A stretch of 62,316 nucleotides of DNA from CAKZKT01 sp034434235 (GTDB taxonomy: Bacteria > Chloroflexota > Anaerolineae > CG2-30-64-16). This document shows positions 42,365 to 51,795 of this stretch, one piece after another. The position numbers and the translations under genes are program-made. A model generated the notes under the pieces. That model saw only the letters and a program-made list of their open reading frames with translations. It did not search any database and was not told the DNA's origin. The DNA lies in assembly GCA_034434235.1 (NCBI GenBank), contig DAOTZV010000089.1, positions 1 to 62,316 on the forward strand, given 5' to 3'. Numbering within the stretch: position 1 is the first letter of the stretch; every line of letters starts with the position of its first letter.

Positions 42365-45300
42365 ATGCCTGTTTCACGTCGGAAGTTTCTTCAGACCGTG
42401 GTCCGCGGATCGGCTGCGGCCACGCTGGCGGCCGGCCTGGCGCCGGCTGCGCCCTCACTGGCCGAGGCGGCCGGCAAAGCGCCCGTGGCCGGCGAAAAGG
42501 TCACCCCGACCATCTGCCCCTTCTGCGGTTGCGGCTGTGGCTTCCTGGTCACCGCCGTGAACGGGAAGGTGACCAACATCGAAGGCGATCCGCAGCACCC
42601 CATCAACCGCGGGGCCGCGTGCAGCAAGGGGTCGGCCATCGCTCAGATCGCGGAGAACCCCAAGCGGCTGACGAAGCCCCCTCTACCGGCCGCCCGGCGG
42701 AACCGAATGGCAAGAGGTGAGCTGGGACTGGGCCATTGACCGCATCGCCCGGCGCATCAAGGCCACGCGCGACAGCTCGTGGCGGCGCTTCGACGACGCG
42801 GGCAAGGCCGTGAACCGCACCGAGGCGATCGCGTCTATCGGCGGCGCGGCGCTGGACAATGAAGAGTGCTATCTGTTGAGCAAGGCGATGCGAGCCCTGG
42901 GCCTGGTCTACCTGGAACACCAGGCGCGCCTCTGACACTCCTCCACCGTCGCCAGTTTGGCGGAAAGCTTCGGTCGAGGGGCCATGACCAACCATTGGAA
43001 CGACATCGCCAACAGCGACTGCATCCTGATCATCGGCAGCAACGCGGCGGCGAACCACCCCATGTCGTTCAAATACGTCGAAGAGGCGCAGGCGCGCGGC
43101 GCGAAATTGATCGTCGTGGATCCGCGGCACACCCGCACCGCCACCCACGCCGACATCTACGCGCCCATGCGCTCCGGCACCGACATCGCTTTCGTCGGCG
43201 GCATGATCCACTACGTGCTGGAGGACATGCAGCACCATCCGGAGCGCTACAACCTGACCTATCTGCGCGAATACACCAACGCCAGCTATCTGATCAACCC
43301 CGATTACCGCGGGCCCGACGTGCTCGACGGCCTCTTCTCCGGCTTCGACCCGGTCAAACGGACCTACGATCGGACGACCTGGGCCTATCAGCTCGACGAC
43401 AAGGGGATCCCCAAGCGCGATCCGACCCTGCAGGACCCCAACTGCGTGTTCCAGATCCTGCGCCGCCATTTTGCCCGCTACACCGTCAACACCGTGGTCA
43501 AGATCACCGGCACGCCGCGCGAGCGGTTTGACGCCGTCTGCGAGACCTTCGCGGCCACCGGCGCGCCCGACAAGGCCGGCACGATCCTCTACGCGATGGG
43601 CGCGACGCAGCACACCTACGGCACGCAGATCATCCGCGCCTACGGCATCCTGCAACTGTTGCTGGGCAACATCGGCATTGCCGGCGGCGGCATCAACGCG
43701 CTGCGCGGGGAGTCCAACGTGCAGGGCTCCACCGACCACGGCCTGCTGTGGGGCAACCTGCCGGGCTATCTGAAGGCGCCGATAGCCTCGGACGTCACCC
43801 TGGCCGACTACATCGGCCGCACGACGCCGAAGACCAACGACCCGTTGAGCGCCAACTGGTGGAGCAACACGCCTAAATACATCGTCAGCCTGCTCAAGGC
43901 TTGGTACGGCGACGCGGCCCGGCCGGAGAACGACTTCGCCTTCGCCAACCTGCCCAAGGCCAGCGTCGGCGCCAACTACTCCTGGTTGACGCTCTTCAAC
44001 GCCCTGTACGACGGCGCCATCCGCGGGCTGCTGTGTTGGGGCATGAACCCGGCCGTCGGCGGGCCGAACCTGACGCTCACGCGCGAGGCGTTGGACAAAC
44101 TGGAATGGCTGGTGGCCGTGGACCTGTGGGAGACGGAGACGGCTGCACACTGGAAGCGGCCGGGCGTGGATCCGACCCAAATCCAGACCGAGGTCTTCCT
44201 GCTGCCGGCCGCGGCCTCCTTCGAGAAGGAGGGCAGCATCACCAACAGCGGCCGCTGGATGCAGTGGCGCTGGAAGGGGGCCGAACCGCCCGGCGAAGCG
44301 CGCGACGACCTGGCCATCATCGCGGGGCTGATGCGCCGGCTAAAGGAGCTGTACGCCAACGAGGGCGGGCCGCACGCACAGGCCATCACCGACCTGACCT
44401 GGGACTACGGCGAGCACCCTGACCCGAACCAGGTGGCGCGCGAGATCAACGGCTACGACCTGATGACCGGCAAGCTGCTCACCGGCTTCGCCAACCTGAA
44501 GGACGACGGCACCACCTCCAGCGGCTGCTGGATCTATTGCGGCAGCTTCACCGAGGCGGGCAACCAGGCCGCGCGCCGCGACGATAAGGACACCTCCGGC
44601 ATCGGCCTCTACAGCAACTGGGCCTGGAGCTGGCCCATGAACCGCCGCATCATCTACAACCGCGCCTCGGTGGACCTGAACGGCCAGCCGTGGGATCCCA
44701 AGCGGGCCGTCATCCGCTGGAACGGCGAAAAATGGGTCGGCGACGTGCCCGATGGCGGCTATCCGCCCCTGGCGGTGGATCCGTCCAAGGCCAAACTGCC
44801 CTTCATCATGACGGCCGAAGGCCGGGCCCGGCTCTTCGGGCAGGGGTTGGTGGACGGCCCGCTGCCGGAGCATTACGAGCCGTGGGAAAGCCCGGTGGCC
44901 AATGTGCTTTCCAGCCAGCAGAACAACCCGACCATCGCGCTGTGGGCCAAGGAGATCCAGCAGCGCGGGGATCCTGGCCGCTACCCCATCATCGCCACCA
45001 CCTATCGGCTGAGCGAGCACTGGCAGGCCGGCCAGATGACGCGCAACCTGCCCTGGCTGGTCGAGCTCTTCCCGCAGATGTTCGTGGAGATCAGCGAGGA
45101 GCTGGCGAAAGAGAAAGGGTTGCGCAGCGGCGACAAGGCCATCATCGAGACCGCGCGCGGCGCCATCGAAGTGCAGGTCGTCGTCACCCGGCGGCTGGAG
45201 CCGTTCTATCTCGGCAACCGCACGGTACACCAGATCGCCATGCCGTGGCACTGGGGCTACACCGGCCTGAGTGTGGGCCAAAGCGCCAACGTCCTGGCCC

Positions 45301-45371
45301 CGAACGTCGGGGACGCCAACACCCTGATCCCGGAGTACAAGGCGTTCCTGTGCGACATCCGGCGCGCGTGA
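42365..45371 (+). CDS. fdnG: Formate dehydrogenase alpha subunit (Sec, frameshifted)
   Basis: This is the molybdopterin catalytic subunit, about 1001 aa once two interruptions are read through. The twin-arginine signal MPVSRRKFLQTVVRG directs export. The [4Fe-4S] motif CPFCGCGCGF with a later Cys (GAACSKG) follows. At 42677-42681 a run of five C puts the gene out of frame; with four C the protein continues as KPLYRPPGGTEWQEVSW. At 42933-42935 an in-frame TGA stands exactly where selenocysteine ligates Mo or W (YLEHQARL-U-HSSTVASLAES). The C-terminal MGD domain ends in YKAFLCDIRRA. GAAGGAGG precedes ATG 42365. The enzyme oxidises formate to CO2 on the outer face of the membrane. Confidence 0.9.
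42933..42962 (+). promoter_or_regulatory. Selenocysteine UGA codon and SECIS-like hairpin
   Basis: TGA at 42933-42935 is followed by a small hairpin, CGCCA (42950-42954), loop GTT, TGGCG (42958-42962). The spacing and a G-U in the loop fit bacterial SECIS elements, which bind SelB. SelA, SelB and tRNA-Sec genes are not in this window. Confidence 0.7.
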
Positions 45372-45381
45372 GGAGGATCGT

Positions 45382-46236
45382 ATGAGCTACGGATTCTTGA
45401 TTGACACCACCAAATGCATCGGCTGTCGCGGGTGCCAGGTGGCCTGCAAGCAGGCGCACGATCTGCCCGCCGATCGCACCGGCTTCCGGCCCATCCGCAC
45501 CAACCCGCCCGATCTGACCGCGCGCACCTGGAGCCTGATCGAGTTTCACGAGGTGACGAAGACACGCGAGCGGCTGGTCTGGCGCTTCGTCAAGCGCCAG
45601 TGCATGCACTGCCTGGAGCCGGCGTGCGCCTCGGTGTGTCCGGTGGCCGCGCTGCGGAAGACCGCCGAGGGGCCGGTCATCTACGACGCGAAACGCTGCA
45701 TCGGCTGCCGCTACTGCATGACGGCGTGCCCCTTCAACGTGCCCCGCTACCAGTGGGACAGCGCCACGCCGTTGATCGGCAAGTGCACCATGTGCGCGGA
45801 GCGGCTGGCCGAGGGAGAGCAACCCGCGTGCGCGAAGGCGTGCCTGACCGGAGCGATCAAGTTCGGCCAGCGCGAGGAGCTGCTGGCCGAAGCCCATCAA
45901 CGCATCGCGGCCCGGCCCGACCGCTACGTGGATCACGTCTACGGCGAGCACGAGGTGGGCGGCACGGCCGTGCTGTATCTGTCCGACGTGCCGTTCGCGG
46001 CCATCGGCTTCCCGGCGGCGTTGCCGCTCTACCCGCTGCCGACCAAGACCTGGGCCGTCATGTCGCTGGTGCCGGCGGTGGCCGGCGGCACGGCCGGGCT
46101 GATGACCTTCGCCTACCTGATCACGCGGCGCCAGCGCGGCCTGGAGCGACAACGAGCCGCCAGGCAGGAACTGGCGCCGGTGGCGGTGACGACCGATGAT
46201 CCGCCCGCGGATCCGCCGGAGGAGGTGCAAGGATGA
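45382..46236 (+). CDS. fdnH: Formate dehydrogenase iron-sulfur (beta) subunit
   Basis: The 284 aa electron-transfer subunit has four ferredoxin-type cysteine clusters: CIGCRGCQVAC, CMHCLEPACASVCP, CIGCRYCMTACP and CTMCAERLAEGEQPACAKAC. A single membrane helix follows at about 232-253 and a charged tail ends the protein, as in FdnH. It would pass electrons from the alpha subunit to the membrane partner. GAGGAGG precedes the ATG, and its end overlaps the start of the NrfD-type gene by four bases. Confidence 0.93.
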   Translation: MSYGFLIDTTKCIGCRGCQVACKQAHDLPADRTGFRPIRTNPPDLTARTWSLIEFHEVTKTRERLVWRFVKRQCMHCLEPACASVCPVAALRKTAEGPVIYDAKRCIGCRYCMTACPFNVPRYQWDSATPLIGKCTMCAERLAEGEQPACAKACLTGAIKFGQREELLAEAHQRIAARPDRYVDHVYGEHEVGGTAVLYLSDVPFAAIGFPAALPLYPLPTKTWAVMSLVPAVAGGTAGLMTFAYLITRRQRGLERQRAARQELAPVAVTTDDPPADPPEEVQG

Positions 46237-47441
46237 GTGCACTGACACGTCCGTGGCGGCCGCAGAGGCCGCGCGTCTTCCTGGGCTTCACCATGACCCC
46301 GCGCGTTACGGCCGCGTTTGCCGTGGCCGGCATGATCCTGGCGATCGGCGCGTACGCCAGCGTCGTGCGCTTCTTCCGCGGGCTGGGGGCTTCGACCAAC
46401 CTGAACGACCTGGCGCCGTGGGGGCTGTGGATCGGCTTCGATGTGATGTCGGGCGTGGCGCTGGCGGCCGGCGGCTTCGTCATCGCGGCCACGGTACACA
46501 TCTTCCACCGCGAGCGGTACGAGCCGCTGCTGCGGCCGGCCATCCTGACCGCGTTCCTGGGCTATCTGCTGGTCATCTTCGGGCTGCTCTACGACATCGG
46601 CCAGCCGTGGCGCATCTGGCACGCGATCATCTACTGGAACCCGCATTCGGTGCTGTTCGAGGTGGCCTGGTGCGTCATGACCTACACGACGGTGCTGGCG
46701 CTGGAGTTCGCGCCGGTGGTGTTCGAGCGGCTGCGCATGCCCCGGCCGCAGCGCATCCTGCGCGCCATCAGCATCCCGCTGATCATCCTGGGCATCACCC
46801 TCTCCACCATGCATCAGTCGTCCCTCGGCTCCATGTTCCTGATCTTCCCGGAGAAGCTGAGCCCGCTCTGGTACACGCCGATCTTCCCGGTGCTCTTCTT
46901 CACTTCGGCGGTGGCCGTGGGCCTGGCGATGGTGACGGTGGAGTCGCTGCTGTCGGCGAAGTTCATGCGCCGGGACGCGCATATGGACTTGCTGAACACC
47001 GTGGCGCGGGCGACCGCGGTCGTGCTGCTGATCTATGCCGTCATCAAAGTAACCGACGTGACGATCCGGGGCGCGTGGACGGCGCTGGCGCCGTTCGAGT
47101 GGACCGACCTGACCTGGCTGTTGGAGCTGGGGTTGACCGTGCTGCTGCCGGCAGCGCTGCTGCTGACGCCGGCCGTGCGCGCGTCGCGGGGGAAGCTGCT
47201 GGCGACGCAGGCGCTGGTGGTGATCGGCGTGATCGCCAACCGGGTGAATCTGGCCGTGCCGAGCCTGGTGGCAGCCAACCGCGGCAGCTATTTTCCGAGC
47301 TGGATGGAGTTTGCGATCACCCTGGCGCTATTGACGGGCGGCGTGGTAGCGTTCGCATTCGCGGCCAAACACCTGCCGGTATTCACCGGCGGACACGACC
47401 GGCACGAACCGTCCCCGCACGCCGTCTCCGGCTTCGGGTAA
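46233..47441 (+). CDS. NrfD/HybB-type quinone-reducing membrane subunit
   Basis: The 402 aa protein has about ten membrane helices and matches the NrfD/PsrC/HybB family: NDLAPWGLWIGFDVMSGVALAAGGF, DIGQPWRIWHAIIYWNPHSVLFEVAWCVM and STMHQSSLGSMFLIFPEKLSPLWYTP (HQSSLGS is typical of the HybB group). These subunits carry no haem and reduce quinone. Here one replaces the cytochrome b (FdnI) usual for Sec formate dehydrogenases of E. coli type. It closes the four-gene operon. Confidence 0.88.
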   Translation: MSALTRPWRPQRPRVFLGFTMTPRVTAAFAVAGMILAIGAYASVVRFFRGLGASTNLNDLAPWGLWIGFDVMSGVALAAGGFVIAATVHIFHRERYEPLLRPAILTAFLGYLLVIFGLLYDIGQPWRIWHAIIYWNPHSVLFEVAWCVMTYTTVLALEFAPVVFERLRMPRPQRILRAISIPLIILGITLSTMHQSSLGSMFLIFPEKLSPLWYTPIFPVLFFTSAVAVGLAMVTVESLLSAKFMRRDAHMDLLNTVARATAVVLLIYAVIKVTDVTIRGAWTALAPFEWTDLTWLLELGLTVLLPAALLLTPAVRASRGKLLATQALVVIGVIANRVNLAVPSLVAANRGSYFPSWMEFAITLALLTGGVVAFAFAAKHLPVFTGGHDRHEPSPHAVSGFG

Positions 47442-47467
47442 AACATCTCGTCCGCAAGCAAGGTCTC

Positions 47468-47500
47468 GCCCAGGGTGATGTTGCGTGCATCACCCTGGGC
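47468..47500. terminator. Hairpin between convergent genes
   Basis: Perfect 13-base arms (GCCCAGGGTGATG at 47468-47480 and complement at 47488-47500) lie 26 bases after the NrfD-type stop. No T tract follows on either strand, so it may be a weak bidirectional terminator or a palindromic repeat. The rest of 47442-47596 shows nothing. Confidence 0.5.
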
Positions 47501-47596
47501 CACCGTCGCGAAGCCCGGCTCCTCGACCGCCTGGATCAGGCGACGGTGCAACCCGCCACTGCGTTACAGGCGTGGCTGCAACGCCGGCGGCTTGTG

Positions 47597-48736
47597 TTAC
47601 GACTCGTCCCGCAGAGTGCGCAACACCGGGCCGACCGCCAGGATCAGGATCAGCGCCATCAGCACGGCCGAGGTCAAACACCAGATGCAGACGGCCAGGA
47701 TCACCGCCAGCTCGATATAGGTCAGATAGAGAGAGAAGAGCACACCGAACATGGCCATGGCAAGCAGGGCCATCGGTGCATAAAAGGCGGTCACGCCGTC
47801 ACCCCAACGCGCCGTCGCCCACGCAATGAAGATGGCGCAGTAACCCGCCAGGCCCAACACGCCCACAGGTAAAATGCCGAACAATCGGGCATACGGACTG
47901 GCCTGCACGCTGTTGCAATCCCCTACCGGCCCGCAGATTGCCTCGACGTTTTGCGTCTCCACGAAGGTCAGGTAGCCGGCCACTCCCAATCCCAAGAGAC
48001 ACAGAATCGGGATGAGAGCCTCCGTCCAGTGAGGGAGGACGATGACGTTGCGTCCCAGGCCCGCCAGCACCGTTGCGATCAAGGCGTAGAGGAAAGACAG
48101 GGCCAGGAATCCCGCCACGGCGGTGGCCAGCTCAAAACCTTGCGAGACCGACCGCGTTTCGTTCTGCACGGACGATGTGATTCCGGCCGCGGCAAGGGAT
48201 GAACCATCGGCAGACGCCTTGACAGAGGCCGAAGCCAGTGCCGCGGCAGGAGCGGTCGGCTCCGGGCAGGGCGTGGCCGGCCGGTCCAGGCCCGATCCAC
48301 ACGCGATTTCGGGCAAATGGGCGGCCAGGTTGGGCAACGGGGGATAGTCCACGCCGCCGACCGCCAGGTACTTCTGGATCAGGCCAGGCAGCTCGCGCGG
48401 GATCTCCTCGCTGCCGACGAGGATGCGATCGCCGATGAAGAGGGCCGGCACGCCCCGACGCTCGGCCGGAAGTTTCGCCGCGTCTTCGATCTGGCGAAAG
48501 TACTCGTAGTTTTCACCGGAGACCTCGATCATGGCAATCTGGAGCTGATCGCCGTATTTGAGCTGGAGCGGCGGTAGGACCTTGTCAATCACCACATGGC
48601 AGTGCGAGCAGCCTTCGGCCCAGAAGAGGACTGCTCGCACGATCGGCTTGTCGGCCACACCGGGCCGCGGCACGACCCACGCCAGGACCGAGAAAGTCAC
48701 TATCATCAACAATGCGATCCAGGTTCTACGCCACAT
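47597..48736 (-). CDS. Thioredoxin-VKOR fusion
   Basis: The 379 aa exported redox protein has a signal/anchor (about 7-27), then a thioredoxin-like domain (WAEGCSHCHVV, C-S-H-C; RRGVPALFIGDRI with cis-Pro) to about residue 150. An Ala/Ser-rich linker leads to a VKOR domain with four or five helices, the loop cysteines CGPVGDCNSVQ and the quinone-side pair CIWC near the C-terminus. VKOR oxidises its thioredoxin partner using quinone, driving disulfide formation. The order here (thioredoxin first) is the reverse of the well-known VKOR-Trx fusions. It lies nine bases after a GT2 gene. Confidence 0.87.
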   Translation of the reverse strand: MWRRTWIALLMIVTFSVLAWVVPRPGVADKPIVRAVLFWAEGCSHCHVVIDKVLPPLQLKYGDQLQIAMIEVSGENYEYFRQIEDAAKLPAERRGVPALFIGDRILVGSEEIPRELPGLIQKYLAVGGVDYPPLPNLAAHLPEIACGSGLDRPATPCPEPTAPAAALASASVKASADGSSLAAAGITSSVQNETRSVSQGFELATAVAGFLALSFLYALIATVLAGLGRNVIVLPHWTEALIPILCLLGLGVAGYLTFVETQNVEAICGPVGDCNSVQASPYARLFGILPVGVLGLAGYCAIFIAWATARWGDGVTAFYAPMALLAMAMFGVLFSLYLTYIELAVILAVCIWCLTSAVLMALILILAVGPVLRTLRDES

Positions 48737-48745
48737 CGGTCTTTC

Positions 48746-50233
48746 TCACCTCATTTGAATGCGCCAGCGCCCCACGGCCGGGGTCTGGCGAACGGGTGCG
48801 GGCCGGCCGAGCCATTGCGCCAGGCCGAGGCCGGCCACCAGCCCGAATCCCGCGGCATAGATCGCCAGGAAGGGGATCGCGCCGTAGCTGCCGCGTTGCC
48901 ATGCCACGACGATCCCGGCCATGGCGTACAGCGCCAACGCCACCTCGCCGATCAGCGTCCAATCGGGTCGCAGGCGATAGGCGCTGTCGGCCCAGCGGCC
49001 TTGTCGGCCTTCCAGACGAAACTTGGGCGTGCGCGCGAACGTGCCGCCCCAGCGGATCAGCCCCTGCCACACGGCGCGGGTGGTGCTCCACGCGATGCCG
49101 GTGCCCACCAGGATGATCACCGGCAGATACAACATGCGTCGAGGCCAACGGTCGTGCAACGCGCTTTGGGCGACCGCGTAAAGCAGGGGCGGCGCGGCGC
49201 TCACCAGGATCAGGGCCGCCAGCGGCAGGTGCAGCGAGCGGCCGGTCCAGATCAATGGCAAGGAGAGCAGCAACACGCCGAGCATGAGCGGATGGGTGAA
49301 GTAGGCCGCGATGTGCAGGAGCGCGGCCAGCTTCTGGGCTGGGCTCAAGTCGCTGTGCAGGATGGCCGGGCCGAGCTTGCGCAAGCACTGCGTTGAACCT
49401 TGCGCCCAACGCGCCTGCTGGCGCTTGAATGCATCCACTTGAGGCGGCAGCTCAGCAGGCACAGCGACATCAGGGAGGTACAGGGCACGCCAGCCGGCGA
49501 GTTGGGCTCGATAGCTGAGGTCCATGTCCTCGGTCATGGTATCGGACTGCCAGCCGCCGGCCTCTATCACGCACGCCCGGCGCCAGACGCCGCCGGAGCC
49601 GTTGAAGTTGATGAGCAGGCCGGCACGGTTGCGGCCGGTCTGCTCCACCACGAAGTGCGCATCGAGCGCCAGCGATTGGCCGCGCGTGAACGCCGAGTAC
49701 TGTTCGTTCAAGTGCGCCCAGCGGGTCTGGATCATTCCCACATCGGGCCGGGCCACGAAGTGCGGGATGACACGGCGCAGGAAATCGGCCGGCGGCACGA
49801 AGTCGGCGTCGAAGATGGCCAGGAATTCGGCATCGGTCTGCCGCAAGCCTTCGGCCAGTGCACCGGCCTTGAAGCCGGCACGATCTGTGCGATGGATCAC
49901 TTGAACATGGATGCCGCGGCCGCGATGATAGGCCGCACGCGCTTCGGCCAGCGCGGTTGTGTCATCGGTCGAATCGTCCAGCACCTGGATCTCTAGCCGG
50001 TCGGCCGGATAATCCAGGCCCGCGGCTGCATCGATCAACCGCTCGACCACGTGGCGCTCGTTGAAGATCGGCAGTTGGACGGCCACCTTCGGCCAGGTCC
50101 GCCGCGCCATGTCGGCCGGAGCGGCTGCGTCGCGTCGGTGACGCAGATAAAGCACAGTCAGGATGAACGCCTGAACGCCGTAGACCGCCAGGGCCAGGGC
50201 CAGGAGTGCGTTCACCGTTTGCAACAACGTCAA
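48746..50233 (-). CDS. GT2-family glycosyltransferase (cellulose synthase-like)
   Basis: This 495 aa processive-type glycosyltransferase has an N-terminal helix, a GT-A domain with VQLPIFNER, QVLDDSTDD, FDADFVPP, TEDMDLSYR and the acceptor QQARWAQGS (QxxRW), then four or more C-terminal helices. It resembles glucomannan and cellulose synthases or the CESA-like enzymes of Chloroflexota. The start is TTG at 50233 with GGAGG seven bases upstream; no ATG fits. It is transcribed with the thioredoxin-VKOR gene. The product cannot be named from sequence. Confidence 0.9.
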   Translation of the reverse strand: MTLLQTVNALLALALAVYGVQAFILTVLYLRHRRDAAAPADMARRTWPKVAVQLPIFNERHVVERLIDAAAGLDYPADRLEIQVLDDSTDDTTALAEARAAYHRGRGIHVQVIHRTDRAGFKAGALAEGLRQTDAEFLAIFDADFVPPADFLRRVIPHFVARPDVGMIQTRWAHLNEQYSAFTRGQSLALDAHFVVEQTGRNRAGLLINFNGSGGVWRRACVIEAGGWQSDTMTEDMDLSYRAQLAGWRALYLPDVAVPAELPPQVDAFKRQQARWAQGSTQCLRKLGPAILHSDLSPAQKLAALLHIAAYFTHPLMLGVLLLSLPLIWTGRSLHLPLAALILVSAAPPLLYAVAQSALHDRWPRRMLYLPVIILVGTGIAWSTTRAVWQGLIRWGGTFARTPKFRLEGRQGRWADSAYRLRPDWTLIGEVALALYAMAGIVVAWQRGSYGAIPFLAIYAAGFGLVAGLGLAQWLGRPAPVRQTPAVGRWRIQMR

Positions 50234-50254
50234 ATAACGACCTCCACGGATGTA

Positions 50255-50396
50255 ACGCGAGCTTCAGCTCGTGTGCGAGCTGGGAAACGACCAGGGACGA
50301 GCTGAAGCTCGCCGTACGTGCATGCGATTTGGGGGCGAGCTGAAGCTCGCCGTACATACGTGCGATTTGGGGGCGAGCTGAAGCTCGCCGTACGGT
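50255..50396. repeat. Array of GGCGAGCTGAAGCTCGCC palindromes
   Basis: Three near-identical units (palindrome GAGCTGAAGCTC followed by GCCGTAC and GTGCGATTTGGG) lie at about 50296-50323, 50324-50361 and 50362-50396. A diverged inverted copy is at 50257-50273. The array separates the GT2 start from the aminotransferase stop and contains no gene. Confidence 0.8.
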
Positions 50397-51517
50397 CAGG
50401 CCGGGAGCAGCCGGCTGAGGGCGCCAAGAAGCGTGACCACGTTCTCGGTTCGGGCCGAGTGGCCCATCAGGCCGATGCGCCACAGCTTGCCCTTCAGCGG
50501 CCCCAGGCCGCCGGCGATTTCGATGTTGTACTCTTCCAGGAGCCGACGACGGATCATCAGGTCATCCACGCCGTCGGGCACGAGGACCGTGGTGAGGGTC
50601 GCCAGGCGGTGTTCGACCGGCACGAACAGGCGCAGGCCGAGGTCGGTCAGGCCGTCCCACAGGAGCCGGGCCGCAGCGGCGTGCCGCGCAAAGCGAGCCG
50701 GCAAGCCCTCTTCGACGACCATGCGCAGTCCTTCGAGCATGGCATATTGCAGGCTGACCGGCCCGGTATGGTGGTAAACGCGTTCCGACGACCAATACTT
50801 CTGGATGAGAGAGAGGTCGAGATACCAGCTCTGTACTTTCGTCTTGCGCGCCTTCAATGCTTCTTCGGCGGCCGGGCCGACGGTGATCGGCGCGAGGCCA
50901 GGCGGTACGCCGAGGCACTTCTGGGAGCCGGTATAGCAGATGTCAATGCCGAGCTCATCCACGGGCAGGTTGACGCCGGCCAGGGAGGCGACGGAATCCA
51001 CCAGCAGGAGGCCCCCGTAACGGTGCACGATCTGTGCGATCTCGGCCAGCGGCTGGCAGACGCCGGTCGAGGTCTCGCCATGGACGATGGCGACGACTTT
51101 GGCCGGCCGGCTACGCAGGGCTTCTTCTACCTGTTCGGGCCGGATCGGCTGGCCCCAAGGGGCGTCTACCCTCCGCACGTCAGAGGTGGCGCGTGAGGCG
51201 ATTTCGACCATGCGCTCGGAGAAGAAGCCGGCCACGCAAATCAGGATCGAGTCGCCGGGCTCGATGAAGTTGAAGATGGCGGCTTCCATGCCGGCAGTGC
51301 CTGTGCCGGGGAGTGTCAACGTCAGGCGGTTTTGGGTCTGAAAGACCTGACGAAGAAGGGCCTGGGTCTCGTCCATGATGGCCAGGAATTGAGGGTCCAT
51401 GTGGCCCACCACGGGCGTGGCCATTGCGCGCAGGATGCGCGGATGGATCGTGCTTGGGCCGGGCCCCAGCAGAAGGCGAGGCACAGGAATCAGATCGGCG
51501 CTATGCGATGTGGGCAT
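50396..51517 (-). CDS. Class V aminotransferase (alanine-glyoxylate type)
   Basis: This 373 aa PLP enzyme is most like alanine-glyoxylate or serine-glyoxylate/serine-pyruvate aminotransferases. It has LLLGPGPSTIHPRILRAM at the N-terminus, GTGTAGMEAAIFN for phosphate binding, HGETSTGVCQP, DSVASLAGV (Asp for PLP nitrogen), the Schiff-base Lys in TGSQKCLGVPPGL (about 199) and LWRIGLMGHSA at the end. It may take part in glyoxylate or serine metabolism. It lies in the direction of the GT2 gene but the repeat array between them makes co-transcription uncertain. Confidence 0.9.
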   Translation of the reverse strand: MPTSHSADLIPVPRLLLGPGPSTIHPRILRAMATPVVGHMDPQFLAIMDETQALLRQVFQTQNRLTLTLPGTGTAGMEAAIFNFIEPGDSILICVAGFFSERMVEIASRATSDVRRVDAPWGQPIRPEQVEEALRSRPAKVVAIVHGETSTGVCQPLAEIAQIVHRYGGLLLVDSVASLAGVNLPVDELGIDICYTGSQKCLGVPPGLAPITVGPAAEEALKARKTKVQSWYLDLSLIQKYWSSERVYHHTGPVSLQYAMLEGLRMVVEEGLPARFARHAAAARLLWDGLTDLGLRLFVPVEHRLATLTTVLVPDGVDDLMIRRRLLEEYNIEIAGGLGPLKGKLWRIGLMGHSARTENVVTLLGALSRLLPA

Positions 51518-51594
51518 AGTTGCTCCTTCGTGAATGGATGTTTCACAAACAAAGTCATTTTAGTCGCGCGGGGAGAAGTTGTCAAAGAGAGGGC

Positions 51595-51795
51595 ACGACG
51601 CACGACACTGATGCGGCCACGGAGGGCACGACACGGATGCGGCCACGGAGGCCACGGATGACGTGGTGGCGGTCGCGGCTCAGGTGCGCCATGCGCCTCG
51701 TGATCCGTGGCATCCGTGCTCTCCGTGTCGGGCGAGGGCACGACACGGATGGGGCCACGGATGCCACGGATGACGTGGTGGCGGTCGCGGCTCAT
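51595..51795. repeat. Dispersed CACGGATG/CCACGGAGG repeat cluster
   Basis: A core identical over 33-34 bases to the complement of the 13011-13045 repeat lies at 51627-51660. GCCACGGATGACGTGGTGGC followed by GGTCGCGGCTCA occurs twice (from 51651 and from 51764), with an inverted copy between. The 350-base gap 51518-51867 holds nothing else apart from a TATACT box at 51835 without a well-spaced -35. Confidence 0.8.

Noticed and set aside
47288..47551. Minus-strand frame near the end of the NrfD-type gene
   Set aside because: It overlaps the conserved NrfD coding end antisense, includes the 47468-47500 hairpin, and has no ribosome site.
50255..50396. Possible CRISPR array
   Set aside because: The three units are directly joined palindromes without unique spacers of constant length, and no cas genes are nearby.
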